A stretch of DNA of 64,000 bases from Hymenobacter lucidus (lineage in GTDB: Bacteria > Bacteroidota > Bacteroidia > Cytophagales > Hymenobacteraceae). The translations under genes and the position numbers were made by a program. Each line of letters begins with the position of its first letter. Within the stretch, counting starts at the first letter, position 1. The notes under the pieces were generated by a model. The model ran no database searches and was not told where the DNA came from. It saw only the letters and a program-made list of their open reading frames with translations. Shown in pieces: positions 1 to 10,406 of this stretch. Location: assembly GCF_020447265.1 (NCBI RefSeq), contig NZ_JAJADR010000001.1, positions 992,001 to 1,056,000 on the forward strand, given 5' to 3'.

Positions 1-1034
1 TTGGGCACCGACTGCTTTTCAATCAGGCGGACGATGTGCCAGCCGTAGGGCGTCTGCACGGGTGCCGACAGGTCGCCGGGCTTCTGTAGCTTGAAGGCAG
101 CTTCCTCGAAGGAGGGAATCATGCGGCCGGTGCCGAAGGGCGGCAATTCACCACCGTTGGCGGCCGAGCCGGCATCCTCCGAGAACTGGGCTACCAGCTT
201 GTCCCAGGCTTCGTTGCGCTGGAGGCGGCTATACAGCTCGTCAATCTTTTTCTTGGCCGTTACCGAGTCGGCCTTGGGCATGCCCGGCGTAGCCCGAATC
301 ATGAGGTGAGCCACCTTGATTTCGCCCTGTGCCGTGCGTACGTCATTCACCTTGATGATGTGGTAGCCAAAGCGGGTGCGCACCGGCTGCGACACCTCGC
401 CTACCTTGGTGCGGTACGCGGCCGACTCGAACGGATACACCATCTGCATAGCCGTGAAGTAGCCCAGCTTGCCGCCATTGTCGCGGGCCGAAGGGTCTTC
501 GGAGGTTTCGGCGGCTACTTTATTGAAGTCCTCGCCACCCGTTACGCGCTGGCGCAGCGCCATTATCTTGTTGTATGTGGCCAGCGTATCGGCCGGTGAG
601 GCGTCAGGGGCTAGGCGCAGCAGGATGTGAGAAGCGCTTATTTCCTTACTCATTCGGTCATAGGCTTCCCGCACCAGCTGGTCGGTCACGCTCTTCTCGG
701 TGAGGTAGGGCTGGGCCAACTGCTGCTTGTAGCCCTCCAGCTCCCGCTTAAAGGCTTGGGTGGTGTCGAGGCCGCGCTTCTCGGCTTCCAGCACCTTCAG
801 CTTGAAGTTGGTGTACAGGTCCAGGTATTCCTGCACGCTGGGGCGGGTGCCAAACTCGGGCGCGGAGCCGTTGTTTTTGCGGTACACGTAGGCAAACTCC
901 CCGGCGGGCACCTCGTAGGTGCCCAGCGTCTCAATAACGGGCTGTTTGGCAGTGGTAGTCGGTTTGGTGGTCTGGCAGCCAGCGGCCAGCAGTGCAGCGG
1001 CCAGCGGGCCGGCGTACAAAATGCGTTTGTGCAT
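1..1034 (-). CDS. Peptidyl-prolyl isomerase, PpiC/SurA type, lipoprotein (3' end cut by window)
   Basis: Periplasmic foldase that isomerises proline bonds in exported proteins. The ATG at 1034 opens a lipoprotein signal ending in the lipobox LLAAGC (Cys20), so the protein should be membrane-anchored. Two parvulin (rotamase) domains follow: about residues 132-230 (start SASHILLRL, end FGYHIIKV) and 240-340 (VAHLMIRATP to PYGWHIVRL). A SurA-like N-terminal helical part fills 60-130. The C-terminus runs off the left edge, so total length is unknown. The frame is open with no stop from 1034 to base 1. It lies downstream of the partner-switching operon but is separated from it by a strong terminator at 1160-1189, so it has its own promoter. 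Family assignment is sure; the client proteins are unknown. Confidence 0.93.
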   Translation of the reverse strand, partial: MHKRILYAGPLAAALLAAGCQTTKPTTTAKQPVIETLGTYEVPAGEFAYVYRKNNGSAPEFGTRPSVQEYLDLYTNFKLKVLEAEKRGLDTTQAFKRELEGYKQQLAQPYLTEKSVTDQLVREAYDRMSKEISASHILLRLAPDASPADTLATYNKIMALRQRVTGGEDFNKVAAETSEDPSARDNGGKLGYFTAMQMVYPFESAAYRTKVGEVSQPVRTRFGYHIIKVNDVRTAQGEIKVAHLMIRATPGMPKADSVTAKKKIDELYSRLQRNEAWDKLVAQFSEDAGSAANGGELPPFGTGRMIPSFEEAAFKLQKPGDLSAPVQTPYGWHIVRLIEKQSVP

Positions 1035-1159
1035 ACAAAAAATAAGATACTACAAAGCGTACAGCCATCGAAACGAGTTAGGACGGAAGGCTGACTGATG
1101 CAATTTTACGCATTTTTTTTGGCTGCCGCGCCTCGCCAACTTATAAGTGTTAGGCATAA

Positions 1160-1189
1160 AAAAAGCACTTCGGGGGCGAAGTGCTTTTT
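1160..1189. terminator. Rho-independent terminator
   Basis: A perfect 13-bp stem (1160-1172 with 1177-1189) around a GGGG loop, with A-runs on the left and T-runs on the right. On the minus strand it lies 16 bases after the stop of the RsbW-like gene. Confidence 0.88.
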
Positions 1190-1204
1190 CAGTGGCTTTT
1201 CGGT

Positions 1205-1618
1205 TCAGGCAATGTGCTTGTAGAGGCGGCAGACGTTGTGGGTGCCAGTAGTCGTAAACTCGACCCGGTCCATGATACGGTTTACCAGGGCCATGCCCAC
1301 ACCGCCTTTTTTACCGGTGCGAATGTGCTCTTGTAGGTCAGGCTCCTTATAGAGGGAAGGTTGGTAAGAAGAGTTGCTGTCGTCTTCGATTTCGATTTCG
1401 AACACCTGCTTTTCCACGCCAACCCGCACATTCAGAAACTGCGATTCGTCTTCGTGGTTGGCGTGAATGATAAGGTTGGCTACTACCTCATCAACGGCCA
1501 GAATAATCTGGTTGAGGTGCAGATCCGACAGGCTGTAAGCAGCCAGGTAGGTGCTTACAAAATCGCGCACCACTTTGAGGTTGTGGCGGTTGCAACTGAT
1601 GCGGATTGCGTTTTTCAT
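1205..1618 (-). CDS. Anti-sigma-type serine kinase (RsbW/SpoIIAB-like HATPase)
   Basis: A 137-aa GHKL ATPase of the RsbW family, expected to phosphorylate its STAS partner and to bind a target protein when that partner is phosphorylated. Visible motifs are the N box (AVDEVVANLIIHA, about residues 41-53), a G1-like stretch (EIEIEDDS) and a G2 box (GKKGGVGMALV, about 103-113). It is the last gene of an operon with the STAS protein (24-nt gap) and the SpoIIE-type phosphatase, the three classical parts of a partner-switching system. No sigma-B-like gene lies nearby, so the output is unknown; the only sigma gene in the window is an ECF factor 38 kb away. ATG at 1618. Confidence 0.88.
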   Translation of the reverse strand: MKNAIRISCNRHNLKVVRDFVSTYLAAYSLSDLHLNQIILAVDEVVANLIIHANHEDESQFLNVRVGVEKQVFEIEIEDDSNSSYQPSLYKEPDLQEHIRTGKKGGVGMALVNRIMDRVEFTTTGTHNVCRLYKHIA

Positions 1619-1642
1619 TCCCTCCGGTGCCTTCTGTAGTGC

Positions 1643-1972
1643 TTAAATAGCGGTGGCTTCGGCCTCCGAAGGCACGATGGTCATCAAGGCATCCAGACCC
1701 AGAATCTCGAATACGTTGTGCACTTTTTCCTGCATGTTGAAGAATACCAGCTTTACGCCCGCATCCTGAAAACGCTGCAAATGGGAAATGAAAACTCCCA
1801 GGCCGGCCGAGGAAATATAGTTGAGCCGCTGGCAGTCAATCAGTACCTTTTTATAGTCAAGCACTTCCGGCTTGGTAAGCTCCGTGTCGAGCAAAACGGA
1901 CGAGCTGGCGTCCAGTTCACCGTCGAGGCTGAGCGTGAGGGTATTTTCGGTGGTTTGTTGCGCTATTTTCAT
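1643..1972 (-). CDS. STAS-domain anti-anti-sigma factor
   Basis: A 109-aa single STAS domain like SpoIIAA/RsbV. The phosphorylation motif is YISSAGLGV, with Ser54 or Ser55 as the likely target of the kinase encoded just downstream; the preceding strand KVLIDCQRL fits the family. Dephosphorylation is expected from the PP2C domain of the gene immediately upstream (14-nt gap). Order phosphatase-STAS-kinase on one transcript strongly suggests one switch. ATG at 1972. Confidence 0.92.
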   Translation of the reverse strand: MKIAQQTTENTLTLSLDGELDASSSVLLDTELTKPEVLDYKKVLIDCQRLNYISSAGLGVFISHLQRFQDAGVKLVFFNMQEKVHNVFEILGLDALMTIVPSEAEATAI

Positions 1973-1986
1973 GCCTCCTCTGTACG

Positions 1987-4083
1987 TTAGATTGTTGCTT
2001 CTGGTTGAGCTGCTTTGAATTTGATGACTAGCAGCGTCTGGTCGTCGTGCATAGGCTGGCCCTTGCTGAACTCGTTGAGGTCGTCTAGGATGCGCTGCTT
2101 GATTTCGTCGGCATCGAGATAATACGTGTGCTCCAGCATCTGCAGCAGCCGGTCTTCACCGTATTCTTCCTGGCCCGCCCCCCGCGCCTCCACGATGCCG
2201 TCGGTGTAAATCACCATCACGTCGCCGGGATTGTAGTCGTAGAACTGGTTTTTGATGTGCTTCTCGTAGCTGTCGTTGCGGATGATGCCCAGGCCCATAC
2301 CGGCGGTGTGGAAGTACGAAACCTCCTCCTTGATGGAATGATAGTAGAGCGTGTGGCAGTGGCCGGCGCGGGCAAATACGAAGCCGCCGTGCTCGTAGTC
2401 GATGATATAGAGGGCGGCAGTAATGAAGGACGACTTTTCCAGGCAGTGGGTGAGGGCGCGGTTGGCCATCGACATAAACTTGCTGGGCACCGGAAACTTC
2501 TCCCGGTCATCCTTGGCCAAGGGGTTTTCCTGCATCAATGCGTGGAAAATGCCTTTCATCTGGGCCATGTGGAAGGCCGCCGTGATGCCCTTGCCCGATA
2601 CGTCGCCGATGAGGATGGCGAGGCGCTTGCCGGGCAAGTGCAGGAAGTCGTAGAAGTCGCCGCCTACTTCCTTGGCCGCCAGCGCGTGGGAGCTGATTTC
2701 AAACCAGTTGTCGATGGGCAGGTCCTTGGGAATGAGGCTGTCCTGCACCGAGGAGGCAATTTTGAGCTCTTCCTTCACCCGCTCGTTCTGGATGGATGCG
2801 GCCACCAGCTGCAGGTTTTCGATGCTGAGCACCGTCTGGCTGGTGAAGGTTTGCAGAATGCCCAGGTTTTCGCGGTCGAAGCTCTGGCGCTGCTCCTTGA
2901 GCATATACAAGGAGCCGTATTGGCGCTTGGCCGAGCGCATGGGCATTACAATGAGCGAACCGTAGGAAAGCTCCAGGTTGCGGAAGCCGTTGCTGTTCGG
3001 CAGGTCGTTGTTGAGGTACTCAATCTGGCCTAGGTTGTAGTCGGCCAACAGGGTCCGGATGGCCTGCACGTTCTCTTCACTGACGTTAAACAGCTGCCCC
3101 GTGTGCACCTCACCATCGGTTTCCACGTCGAGCCAAGCCGCGTCGGCTTCCACCGTCTGGATGGCGGCCTCGAAGAGCATCTGGTACACTTCATGCTCAT
3201 TCTGGCCCTTCTGAATCAACTGGGTCAGGCGCTGCAAACTCAGGATTTCCTCACGCTTCTGCTCAAAGACCCCTGCCGTTGGCAGGTTGAAGAAGGTAAC
3301 CAGCAGGCCGGCCAAGGAATAGAAGCCGGCAAAGAACACGGTGAGCAGCAAAAACGCGTGCTGGGGCTCGGGGGCTACCAGCTTGGGGTCTTTGGCGATG
3401 CGCAGGAAATACAGGGTAAAGATGCCCAGACACAGCAGCAAGGCTACCTGCATGAACACTACTTCCCACTTCTGCCGCCGATTCAGGTAGGCTACCCATT
3501 TCTGGTTGCCGCTCAGATACACCCCAAATACGGCCAGCCCGCCCATAATGAAATACGCAACCGGCATGGGCGGCGTCCAGGCGAAGAGGCGGAACAGGAG
3601 CGTGGTACCCAGCAGCAGCTCAAACCAGAGCCAGTCGCGGCGCAGGCGGGCCGCCGAGCGAAACAGCACCAAGGAGCGCCAGGAGTAGTTGGTGTAGGCC
3701 AGAAAAATGACGAACAGCGCCAGATTGATGGTGTAGATGCAGGCAAACAGAACCCGGTCGGCGGTGGGGTGCTCGTACTGGATGAGGCGTTCGAGCAGAT
3801 GCAACCCAATGCAGACAGTGGCCAGCAGACCCGGCCCAAATACCAGCCGGCGCAGGAGCCCCACAAAGTCGGTGCCCCGGAGCGGGTCGGGGCGGCTGCG
3901 CAGATACACGAATACGCCGGCTACGAAGGCGGCCTGGGCCAGCAGCGTTACCCATTCGGGCGGTGAGCCCACGCGGGCCGCGGCCTCCGGGCTGGCTTGC
4001 AACAGGGTACTGGTAAGCAGTATCAGCCAGCTCAGCACGGTGAAGGGCAATACAATAGCTGTCAGCTTCTGTCGGACGGGCAT
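1987..4083 (-). CDS. Membrane-anchored GAF / SpoIIE-type PP2C phosphatase
   Basis: A 698-aa sensor phosphatase. The N-terminal 290 residues hold about seven hydrophobic helices; then comes a GAF-like domain (about 320-470), a coiled linker and a C-terminal PP2C/SpoIIE domain (about 490-690). Metal-binding motifs are GGDFYD, GDVSGKG, YTDGIVEA and DDQTLLVIK. It should dephosphorylate the STAS protein encoded downstream in response to a signal sensed in the membrane or GAF part. The frame stays open up to 4389, but that extension crosses the guaB terminator and guaB itself; the ATG at 4083 (MPVRQKLTAIVL) begins at the first membrane helix and is the better start. Confidence 0.88.
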   Translation of the reverse strand: MPVRQKLTAIVLPFTVLSWLILLTSTLLQASPEAAARVGSPPEWVTLLAQAAFVAGVFVYLRSRPDPLRGTDFVGLLRRLVFGPGLLATVCIGLHLLERLIQYEHPTADRVLFACIYTINLALFVIFLAYTNYSWRSLVLFRSAARLRRDWLWFELLLGTTLLFRLFAWTPPMPVAYFIMGGLAVFGVYLSGNQKWVAYLNRRQKWEVVFMQVALLLCLGIFTLYFLRIAKDPKLVAPEPQHAFLLLTVFFAGFYSLAGLLVTFFNLPTAGVFEQKREEILSLQRLTQLIQKGQNEHEVYQMLFEAAIQTVEADAAWLDVETDGEVHTGQLFNVSEENVQAIRTLLADYNLGQIEYLNNDLPNSNGFRNLELSYGSLIVMPMRSAKRQYGSLYMLKEQRQSFDRENLGILQTFTSQTVLSIENLQLVAASIQNERVKEELKIASSVQDSLIPKDLPIDNWFEISSHALAAKEVGGDFYDFLHLPGKRLAILIGDVSGKGITAAFHMAQMKGIFHALMQENPLAKDDREKFPVPSKFMSMANRALTHCLEKSSFITAALYIIDYEHGGFVFARAGHCHTLYYHSIKEEVSYFHTAGMGLGIIRNDSYEKHIKNQFYDYNPGDVMVIYTDGIVEARGAGQEEYGEDRLLQMLEHTYYLDADEIKQRILDDLNEFSKGQPMHDDQTLLVIKFKAAQPEATI

Positions 4084-4218
4084 GAATAGGAGTGAAATAC
4101 GAACGGCCCGGCACCGTGTGGCGCGCTCCGTAATGTACCGGCAAGATACATTCTGATTGGTAAATCGGCCGCAAGGCTTTGCTTCGGCCAGCCTTCCCGG
4201 TACGAAAATGCAAAAAAA

Positions 4219-4250
4219 GAAGCCAATTGCCCAGTGGGGCAATTGGCTTC
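4219..4250. terminator. Terminator of guaB
   Basis: Left arm 4219-4232 pairs with 4236-4250 around a 3-nt loop. On the minus strand it is followed by a run of seven T, 27 bases after the guaB stop. Confidence 0.9.
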
Positions 4251-4276
4251 CGTATACAAAAAAATGACCCGAAAGG

Positions 4277-6088
<1,812 letters not shown>

Positions 6089-6140
6089 ATGCGTGAACGA
6101 TGTAGAGACGCAAGTATGCGTCTCTACATCGTTCACGCAT
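6089..6140. repeat. GTAGAGACGC-type palindromic repeat
   Basis: Perfect 24-bp inverted repeat (6089-6112 with 6117-6140) with a 4-nt loop AGTA. The inner core GTAGAGACGCA is shared with two hairpins at 22571-22655. It ends 4 nt from the hrpB stop codon and could fold in the hrpB 3' end. Confidence 0.9.
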
Positions 6141-6144
6141 GATA

Positions 6145-8676
6145 TTACCCCGGCCGCTTCTTGGTGCCGCGGGTGGCAGGGGCTTCCAGCGGGTTGTCGG
6201 GCCAGTGGTGCTTGGGGTAGCGGCCCCGTAAGTCCTTCCGCACCTCGAAGTAGCCCGTATTCCAGAAGCTGCGCAGGTCGCGGGTGACCTGCACCGGCCG
6301 CCGCGCCGGCGACAACAGGTGCAGCGTAAGCGGCACTTTGCCATTGCCCACGGTGGGCGTATCGAGCAAGCCAAACACTTCCTGCAGGCGCACGGCCAGC
6401 ACAGGTGCGGCGGGGTTGGAGTAGTCGAGGGTAATAGTCGAGCCGCTGGGCACGGGGCAATGGGCGGGAGCCAGCCGGTGCAGCTCCTGCTGCTGGGCCC
6501 AGCCGCCAGGCAGCCAGTTGAGCAGCGCTTCGCCCAGCGGTATGCGGTTGACTTCGGCCATCGTGCGTAAGCCTTCCAGGTAAGGACCCAGCCATTCGGG
6601 CAAGGCGTCGAGCAAGGTCGCATCCGACACGTCGGGCCAGTCGTTGGGGGCCAGGTGGTGGGCAAACGCCAGCCGCTCGCGCACCTGCTGGGCCTCATCC
6701 GTCCAGGGCAGGCGGGCAATGCCACCCACCTGTAGGCCTTCAAGTAGGGCCGCGGCCACGGCTTCCGGCTGGGGCTGGGTAATGGCAACTTCGGAGAGCG
6801 TAATAGCGCCCAGACGACGAATCCGGCGGGCTACTACCCGGCCGGCGGTGGCATCCCAGCGCACTTCTTCCCGGGCTTCGATGAGGGCGGCAAAGTGCTG
6901 CTCCAGCTCCTCGCGCTCCACCGGGGCCGCCAGCGCCGCCCGCACCGCGTGGGGCGGACCATCGAGGTGGGCTACGGCAAAAAAGTTGGTGCCCTGGCTG
7001 AAATGCTCGGCCGGCAGGGCGGCGCGCTGGCCCGTAATGAGGCGCACCCGCTCGGGTGTTTCGCGCTGGGCAAGGCGGTCGGGGTAGGCCAGGGCCGCCA
7101 GCAGCCCGGCGGCGTCGGCCTGCAGGGCGGTGTCGCGAATGTGGGCGCGGTTGCGGAGCACGGCTGCCGCCTCGCGCACCCGCCGCACCGCGCCGGCATC
7201 GGGCACGAGGCCGGGCAGCGGGGCGCGGCCGGTGTTCAGGGCTTCCAGGCGCAGGCGCAGGTCGGGCGGGGCGGGAGTGCCGTCGGGCAGGCGCAGAATG
7301 TCGCGCTCGGTGAGCAGAGCCGCCAGCGCGCAGGCCGTAGCCCCGTGCCCCACTTCCTTGCCCCGCACCACTAAGTGGCCCAAGCGCGGCACCAGGCCTA
7401 GGCCGGCCAGGGCGCGGCCGTGGGGCGTGGGCTGGCCTTCGGGGGTAAGCGCGCCGAGGCGCACCAGCAACTCCCGGGCCTGAGCCAGGGCGGCCGCCGG
7501 GGGCGCATCGAGCCAACGCAACGCGGCCGGGTCGTGGGTACCCCACAGGGCCAGCTCCAGGGCCAGGCCGCTAAGGTCGGCAGTGAGGATTTCGGGGGGC
7601 AGGTGGTGGGGGCGCAAGGCGTGTTCGGCTTCGGTCCAGAGGCGGTAGCAGGTGCCGGGCCCAAGGCGGCCGGCCCGGCCCCGGCGCTGGTCGGCGGCGG
7701 CCTGACTGACGGGCACCGTAGCCAGGGTAGTGAGGCCGGTGCGGGGCTCGAACTGGGGCACGCGGGCATAGCCGCCATCCACCACAATCTGCACGCCCTC
7801 GATGGTAAGGCTGGTTTCGGCAATGCTGGTGGCCAGCACTATTTTGCGGCGGCCTTTGGGAGCCGGACGCAGGGCCGCATCCTGCTGCTCGGCGGGCAAT
7901 TCGCCGTGCAATACGTGGATATCGGTAGTGCTGGAAACCGCGCCGGCTAGCTTTTCTGCGGTGCGGCGCTGGTCGGCAAGGCCGGGCAGAAACACCAGTA
8001 CGTCGCCTTCGTGCTTGGCCATTGCTTCGCGCACCAGAGCCGGGGTGAGGTCGGCCAGTCGCTCGTTGGGCCGGCTGCCGGCAGCGGCCACCCGGGCTGG
8101 GGTGAGGTAATGGGTGGAAACGGCGTGGTGCAAGCCCGCGCTGCGCACCACCGGCGCGCTGAGCCAGGTGCCAAGCCGCTCGGCTTCCAGGGTAGCACTC
8201 ATAATGAGCAGGCGCAGATCGGGGCGGAGCACGGCCTGGGCGTCGAGGGCCAGCGCCAGGCCCAGATCGGCCTGCAGGCTTCGCTCGTGAAACTCATCGA
8301 ACAGCACGGCCGCCACACCTTCCAGGGCCGGGTCGTCCTGCAGCATCCGGGTCAGAATCACTTCGGTGGCTACTTCGATGCGAGTCTGGGCCGAGACGCG
8401 GCTTTCGAGCCGGACGCGGTAGCCCACGGTTTGGCCCACCGGCTCGCCCAGGATGCTGGCCATGCGGGCGGCGGCGGCGCGGGCCGCCAGCCGCCGTGGT
8501 TCGAGCACGATGATGCGGCCGGTGGGCGGCATCCAACTGGCTTCGAGCAGGACCAACGGCACCACAGTAGTTTTGCCCGCGCCCGGCGGAGCTTGCAGCA
8601 CGGCGCAGTTGGTAGCAGTCAGCGTGGCTAGCAGCTCGGGCAAAGCGGCGCAAATGGGTAGGTCGGGCAGGCGCAA
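6145..8676 (-). CDS. hrpB: ATP-dependent helicase HrpB
   Basis: An 843-aa DEAH-box helicase of the HrpB family. Motif I is PPGAGKTT, motif II DEFHE, motif III SAT, motif VI QRRGRAGR; the C-terminal HrpB-specific region follows, ending in the usual segment with FEVRKDLRGRYPKHHWPDNP. The precise substrate of HrpB proteins is not well defined. No ATG precedes the conserved N-terminus (LPDLPICAALPELL), so a TTG start at 8676 is proposed. A palindromic repeat lies just upstream and another just downstream. Confidence 0.93.
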   Translation of the reverse strand: MRLPDLPICAALPELLATLTATNCAVLQAPPGAGKTTVVPLVLLEASWMPPTGRIIVLEPRRLAARAAAARMASILGEPVGQTVGYRVRLESRVSAQTRIEVATEVILTRMLQDDPALEGVAAVLFDEFHERSLQADLGLALALDAQAVLRPDLRLLIMSATLEAERLGTWLSAPVVRSAGLHHAVSTHYLTPARVAAAGSRPNERLADLTPALVREAMAKHEGDVLVFLPGLADQRRTAEKLAGAVSSTTDIHVLHGELPAEQQDAALRPAPKGRRKIVLATSIAETSLTIEGVQIVVDGGYARVPQFEPRTGLTTLATVPVSQAAADQRRGRAGRLGPGTCYRLWTEAEHALRPHHLPPEILTADLSGLALELALWGTHDPAALRWLDAPPAAALAQARELLVRLGALTPEGQPTPHGRALAGLGLVPRLGHLVVRGKEVGHGATACALAALLTERDILRLPDGTPAPPDLRLRLEALNTGRAPLPGLVPDAGAVRRVREAAAVLRNRAHIRDTALQADAAGLLAALAYPDRLAQRETPERVRLITGQRAALPAEHFSQGTNFFAVAHLDGPPHAVRAALAAPVEREELEQHFAALIEAREEVRWDATAGRVVARRIRRLGAITLSEVAITQPQPEAVAAALLEGLQVGGIARLPWTDEAQQVRERLAFAHHLAPNDWPDVSDATLLDALPEWLGPYLEGLRTMAEVNRIPLGEALLNWLPGGWAQQQELHRLAPAHCPVPSGSTITLDYSNPAAPVLAVRLQEVFGLLDTPTVGNGKVPLTLHLLSPARRPVQVTRDLRSFWNTGYFEVRKDLRGRYPKHHWPDNPLEAPATRGTKKRPG

Positions 8677-8684
8677 GCGGTGAG

Positions 8685-8759
8685 ATAGTGAGATGGTGAA
8701 CTGGTGAGTTTGCTGTTCTGCTACTGTGGACGGCCCTCACCCTTTTACCATCTCACTAT
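8685..8759. repeat. GTGAGATGGTGA-type inverted repeat
   Basis: Arms 8685-8708 and 8736-8759 match at 13 outer bases (ATAGTGAGATGGT) and 6 inner bases (GGTGAG), with a diverged middle. It fills the gap between the rhodanese stop and the hrpB start. Confidence 0.75.
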
Positions 8760-8769
8760 TGCACCAAAA

Positions 8770-9093
8770 TTAGTACACGGGGACTTCCGGGTCAACGCGT
8801 ACGGACCAGGCGTGGATGCCGCCGCGTAGGTTCAGCAGGTTCGTCAGGCCGTGGCGGTGCTGCAGAAAGCTCAGGGCCTGGGCCGAGCGCACACCGTGGT
8901 GGCAGATGAGCACCACGGGCCGGTCGGTGGCCAGCTCTTCCCAGCGCTTCGGGATTTCGCCCAGTGGGATGAGCAGGCTGCCCGGTAGGTGGCAGTAGTC
9001 GTATTCCATCGGCTCCCGCACATCGAGCAGCTGCAGCGGCTGGCCCTGTTGGAGACGAGTGTGCAGGTCTTCGGGAGAAATATCGGGGAGCAT
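8770..9093 (-). CDS. Rhodanese-domain protein
   Basis: A 107-aa single rhodanese domain, likely a cytosolic sulfurtransferase or persulfide carrier. Key features are LLDVREPMEYDYCHLPGS and the catalytic loop CHHGVRS, whose Cys carries the persulfide. The frame extends to a TTG at 9117 but the ATG at 9093 (MLPDISPEDL) is the natural start. It is divergent from pnuC. The sulfur acceptor is unknown. Confidence 0.9.
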   Translation of the reverse strand: MLPDISPEDLHTRLQQGQPLQLLDVREPMEYDYCHLPGSLLIPLGEIPKRWEELATDRPVVLICHHGVRSAQALSFLQHRHGLTNLLNLRGGIHAWSVRVDPEVPVY

Positions 9094-9212
9094 AGACAAA
9101 GGCAAAATTGTGGGCAAGCCGTAAAATTAGCGGGTGGGTGGTTAGCTTTGGCTCCGGCCCGGTTTCGGGGCCCGCCCTGTTCAGCCATTTCGCCGCCAAC
9201 TCCTTCCTACTT

Positions 9213-9842
9213 TTGCTACAGTCGCTCTACGAATTCTGGACCGCCGCCGCGGGAGGCACCCCGCTGGAGTGGGTGGCCGTCATTACCGGTTTTGCCTGCG
9301 TGTGGCTGGCCGCCCGCGAGTCGCTCTGGAACTTCCCGGTGGCCATCATCAGCTGCGGCCTCTACATCGTGGTCTACTACCGCAGCCAGCTGTATTCCGA
9401 CAGTATGCTGCAGGGGTTTTTCATTCTGATGAGCCTCTACGGCTGGTACGAGTGGCTCTACGGCGGAGCCCGCCACACGGCCCTGGTCGTGACGCGCACC
9501 CGGCGCTGGGAGTGGCTGGCGGTGGCCGTGGGCATAGCGGCTTTCACCGCTGGTTTCGGCTACTACCTGCAGCAGCACACCGATGCCGCCCTGCCGCACT
9601 GGGACAGTTTTACCACGGCCGGCAGCATGGCTGCGCAGTATTTGCTCACCCGCAAGCGGCTCGAAAATTGGCTGCTCTGGATTGTAGTCGATATTATTTA
9701 CGTGCCCATTCTGTGGTATAAGGAGCTGTATCCGACCAGTGCTTTGTATGCCGTGTACCTGGGCTTGGCCGTGTACGGCTACTTCGAATGGCGCCGGGCT
9801 GCCCGGGCCGCCGCTCACACTACTTTAGCTGCTACTTCCTGA
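9213..9842 (+). CDS. pnuC: Nicotinamide riboside transporter PnuC
   Basis: A multi-helix inner membrane protein that brings in nicotinamide riboside. Family marks are VWLAARESLWNFPVAII near the N-terminus and the aromatic WYEW (WxxW) stretch after helix 3. The stop overlaps the start of a NadR-like kinase by one base (TGATG), which supports nicotinamide riboside as substrate, since the kinase would trap it as NMN. A thiamin-type relative (PnuT) cannot be excluded because a TPP riboswitch lies 2.5 kb downstream. The start is uncertain: the frame is open from 9108, no ATG exists near the conserved N-terminus, TTG 9213 gives about 209 aa, and GTG 9273 is possible because TACTTTTG at 9208-9215 resembles a -7 box. 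Confidence 0.88.
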   Translation: MLQSLYEFWTAAAGGTPLEWVAVITGFACVWLAARESLWNFPVAIISCGLYIVVYYRSQLYSDSMLQGFFILMSLYGWYEWLYGGARHTALVVTRTRRWEWLAVAVGIAAFTAGFGYYLQQHTDAALPHWDSFTTAGSMAAQYLLTRKRLENWLLWIVVDIIYVPILWYKELYPTSALYAVYLGLAVYGYFEWRRAARAAAHTTLAATS

Positions 9843-10378
9843 TGCTGCGCGTTGCTCTCACCGGCCCCGAATCGACGGGTAAAACCACGCTCAGCCGCCA
9901 GCTGGCCGCCCACTACCACACCACCTGGGCCCCCGAGTACGCCCGCGAATACCTGGAAAAGCACGGCCCCGGCTATACCCTGCAGGATCTGGAAACCATT
10001 GCCCGCGGGCAGGTAGCGGCCGAAGAGGAGGCCGCCGCCCGGGCCCACCGCGTGGTGTTCTGCGACACCGATCTGCTCGTTATCAAGGTATGGGCCGAGC
10101 ATGCCTTCGGCCAGTGCCCCGAGTGGGTGAAGCAGCGGATTCAGCAGCAGCACTACGACCTTATTCTGCTGCTCGACGTGGACATTCCCTGGGAAGCCGA
10201 CCCGCTGCGGGAGCACCCCAACCACCGCCAGCATTTCTACTCGATTTACCACTCGGAGCTGAGCGGGCAGATGGCCAACTTCGCCGAAATCAGCGGCTCG
10301 GCCGAGGAACGACTGGAACAGGCCTGCTTTTACGTGGATGAGCTGCTGGCCGAAGCCGCCCGCCCCGCTTTGCCGTAG
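9842..10378 (+). CDS. NadR-like ribosylnicotinamide kinase (AAA family)
   Basis: A 178-aa P-loop kinase with Walker A GPESTGKTT at residues 7-15 and the aromatic/acidic pattern of the kinase domain of NadR (WAPEYAREYL, VFCDTDLLVIKVW, LLLDVDIPWEADPLREHP). It is expected to phosphorylate nicotinamide riboside to NMN for NAD salvage. The adenylyltransferase and HTH domains of enterobacterial NadR are absent. It overlaps pnuC by one base, so the two are translationally coupled. ATG at 9842; upstream in-frame sequence belongs to the pnuC 3' end. Confidence 0.9.
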   Translation: MLRVALTGPESTGKTTLSRQLAAHYHTTWAPEYAREYLEKHGPGYTLQDLETIARGQVAAEEEAAARAHRVVFCDTDLLVIKVWAEHAFGQCPEWVKQRIQQQHYDLILLLDVDIPWEADPLREHPNHRQHFYSIYHSELSGQMANFAEISGSAEERLEQACFYVDELLAEAARPALP

Positions 10379-10406
10379 AACCCTGATTGCCGTATTGCTA
10401 CTACCT

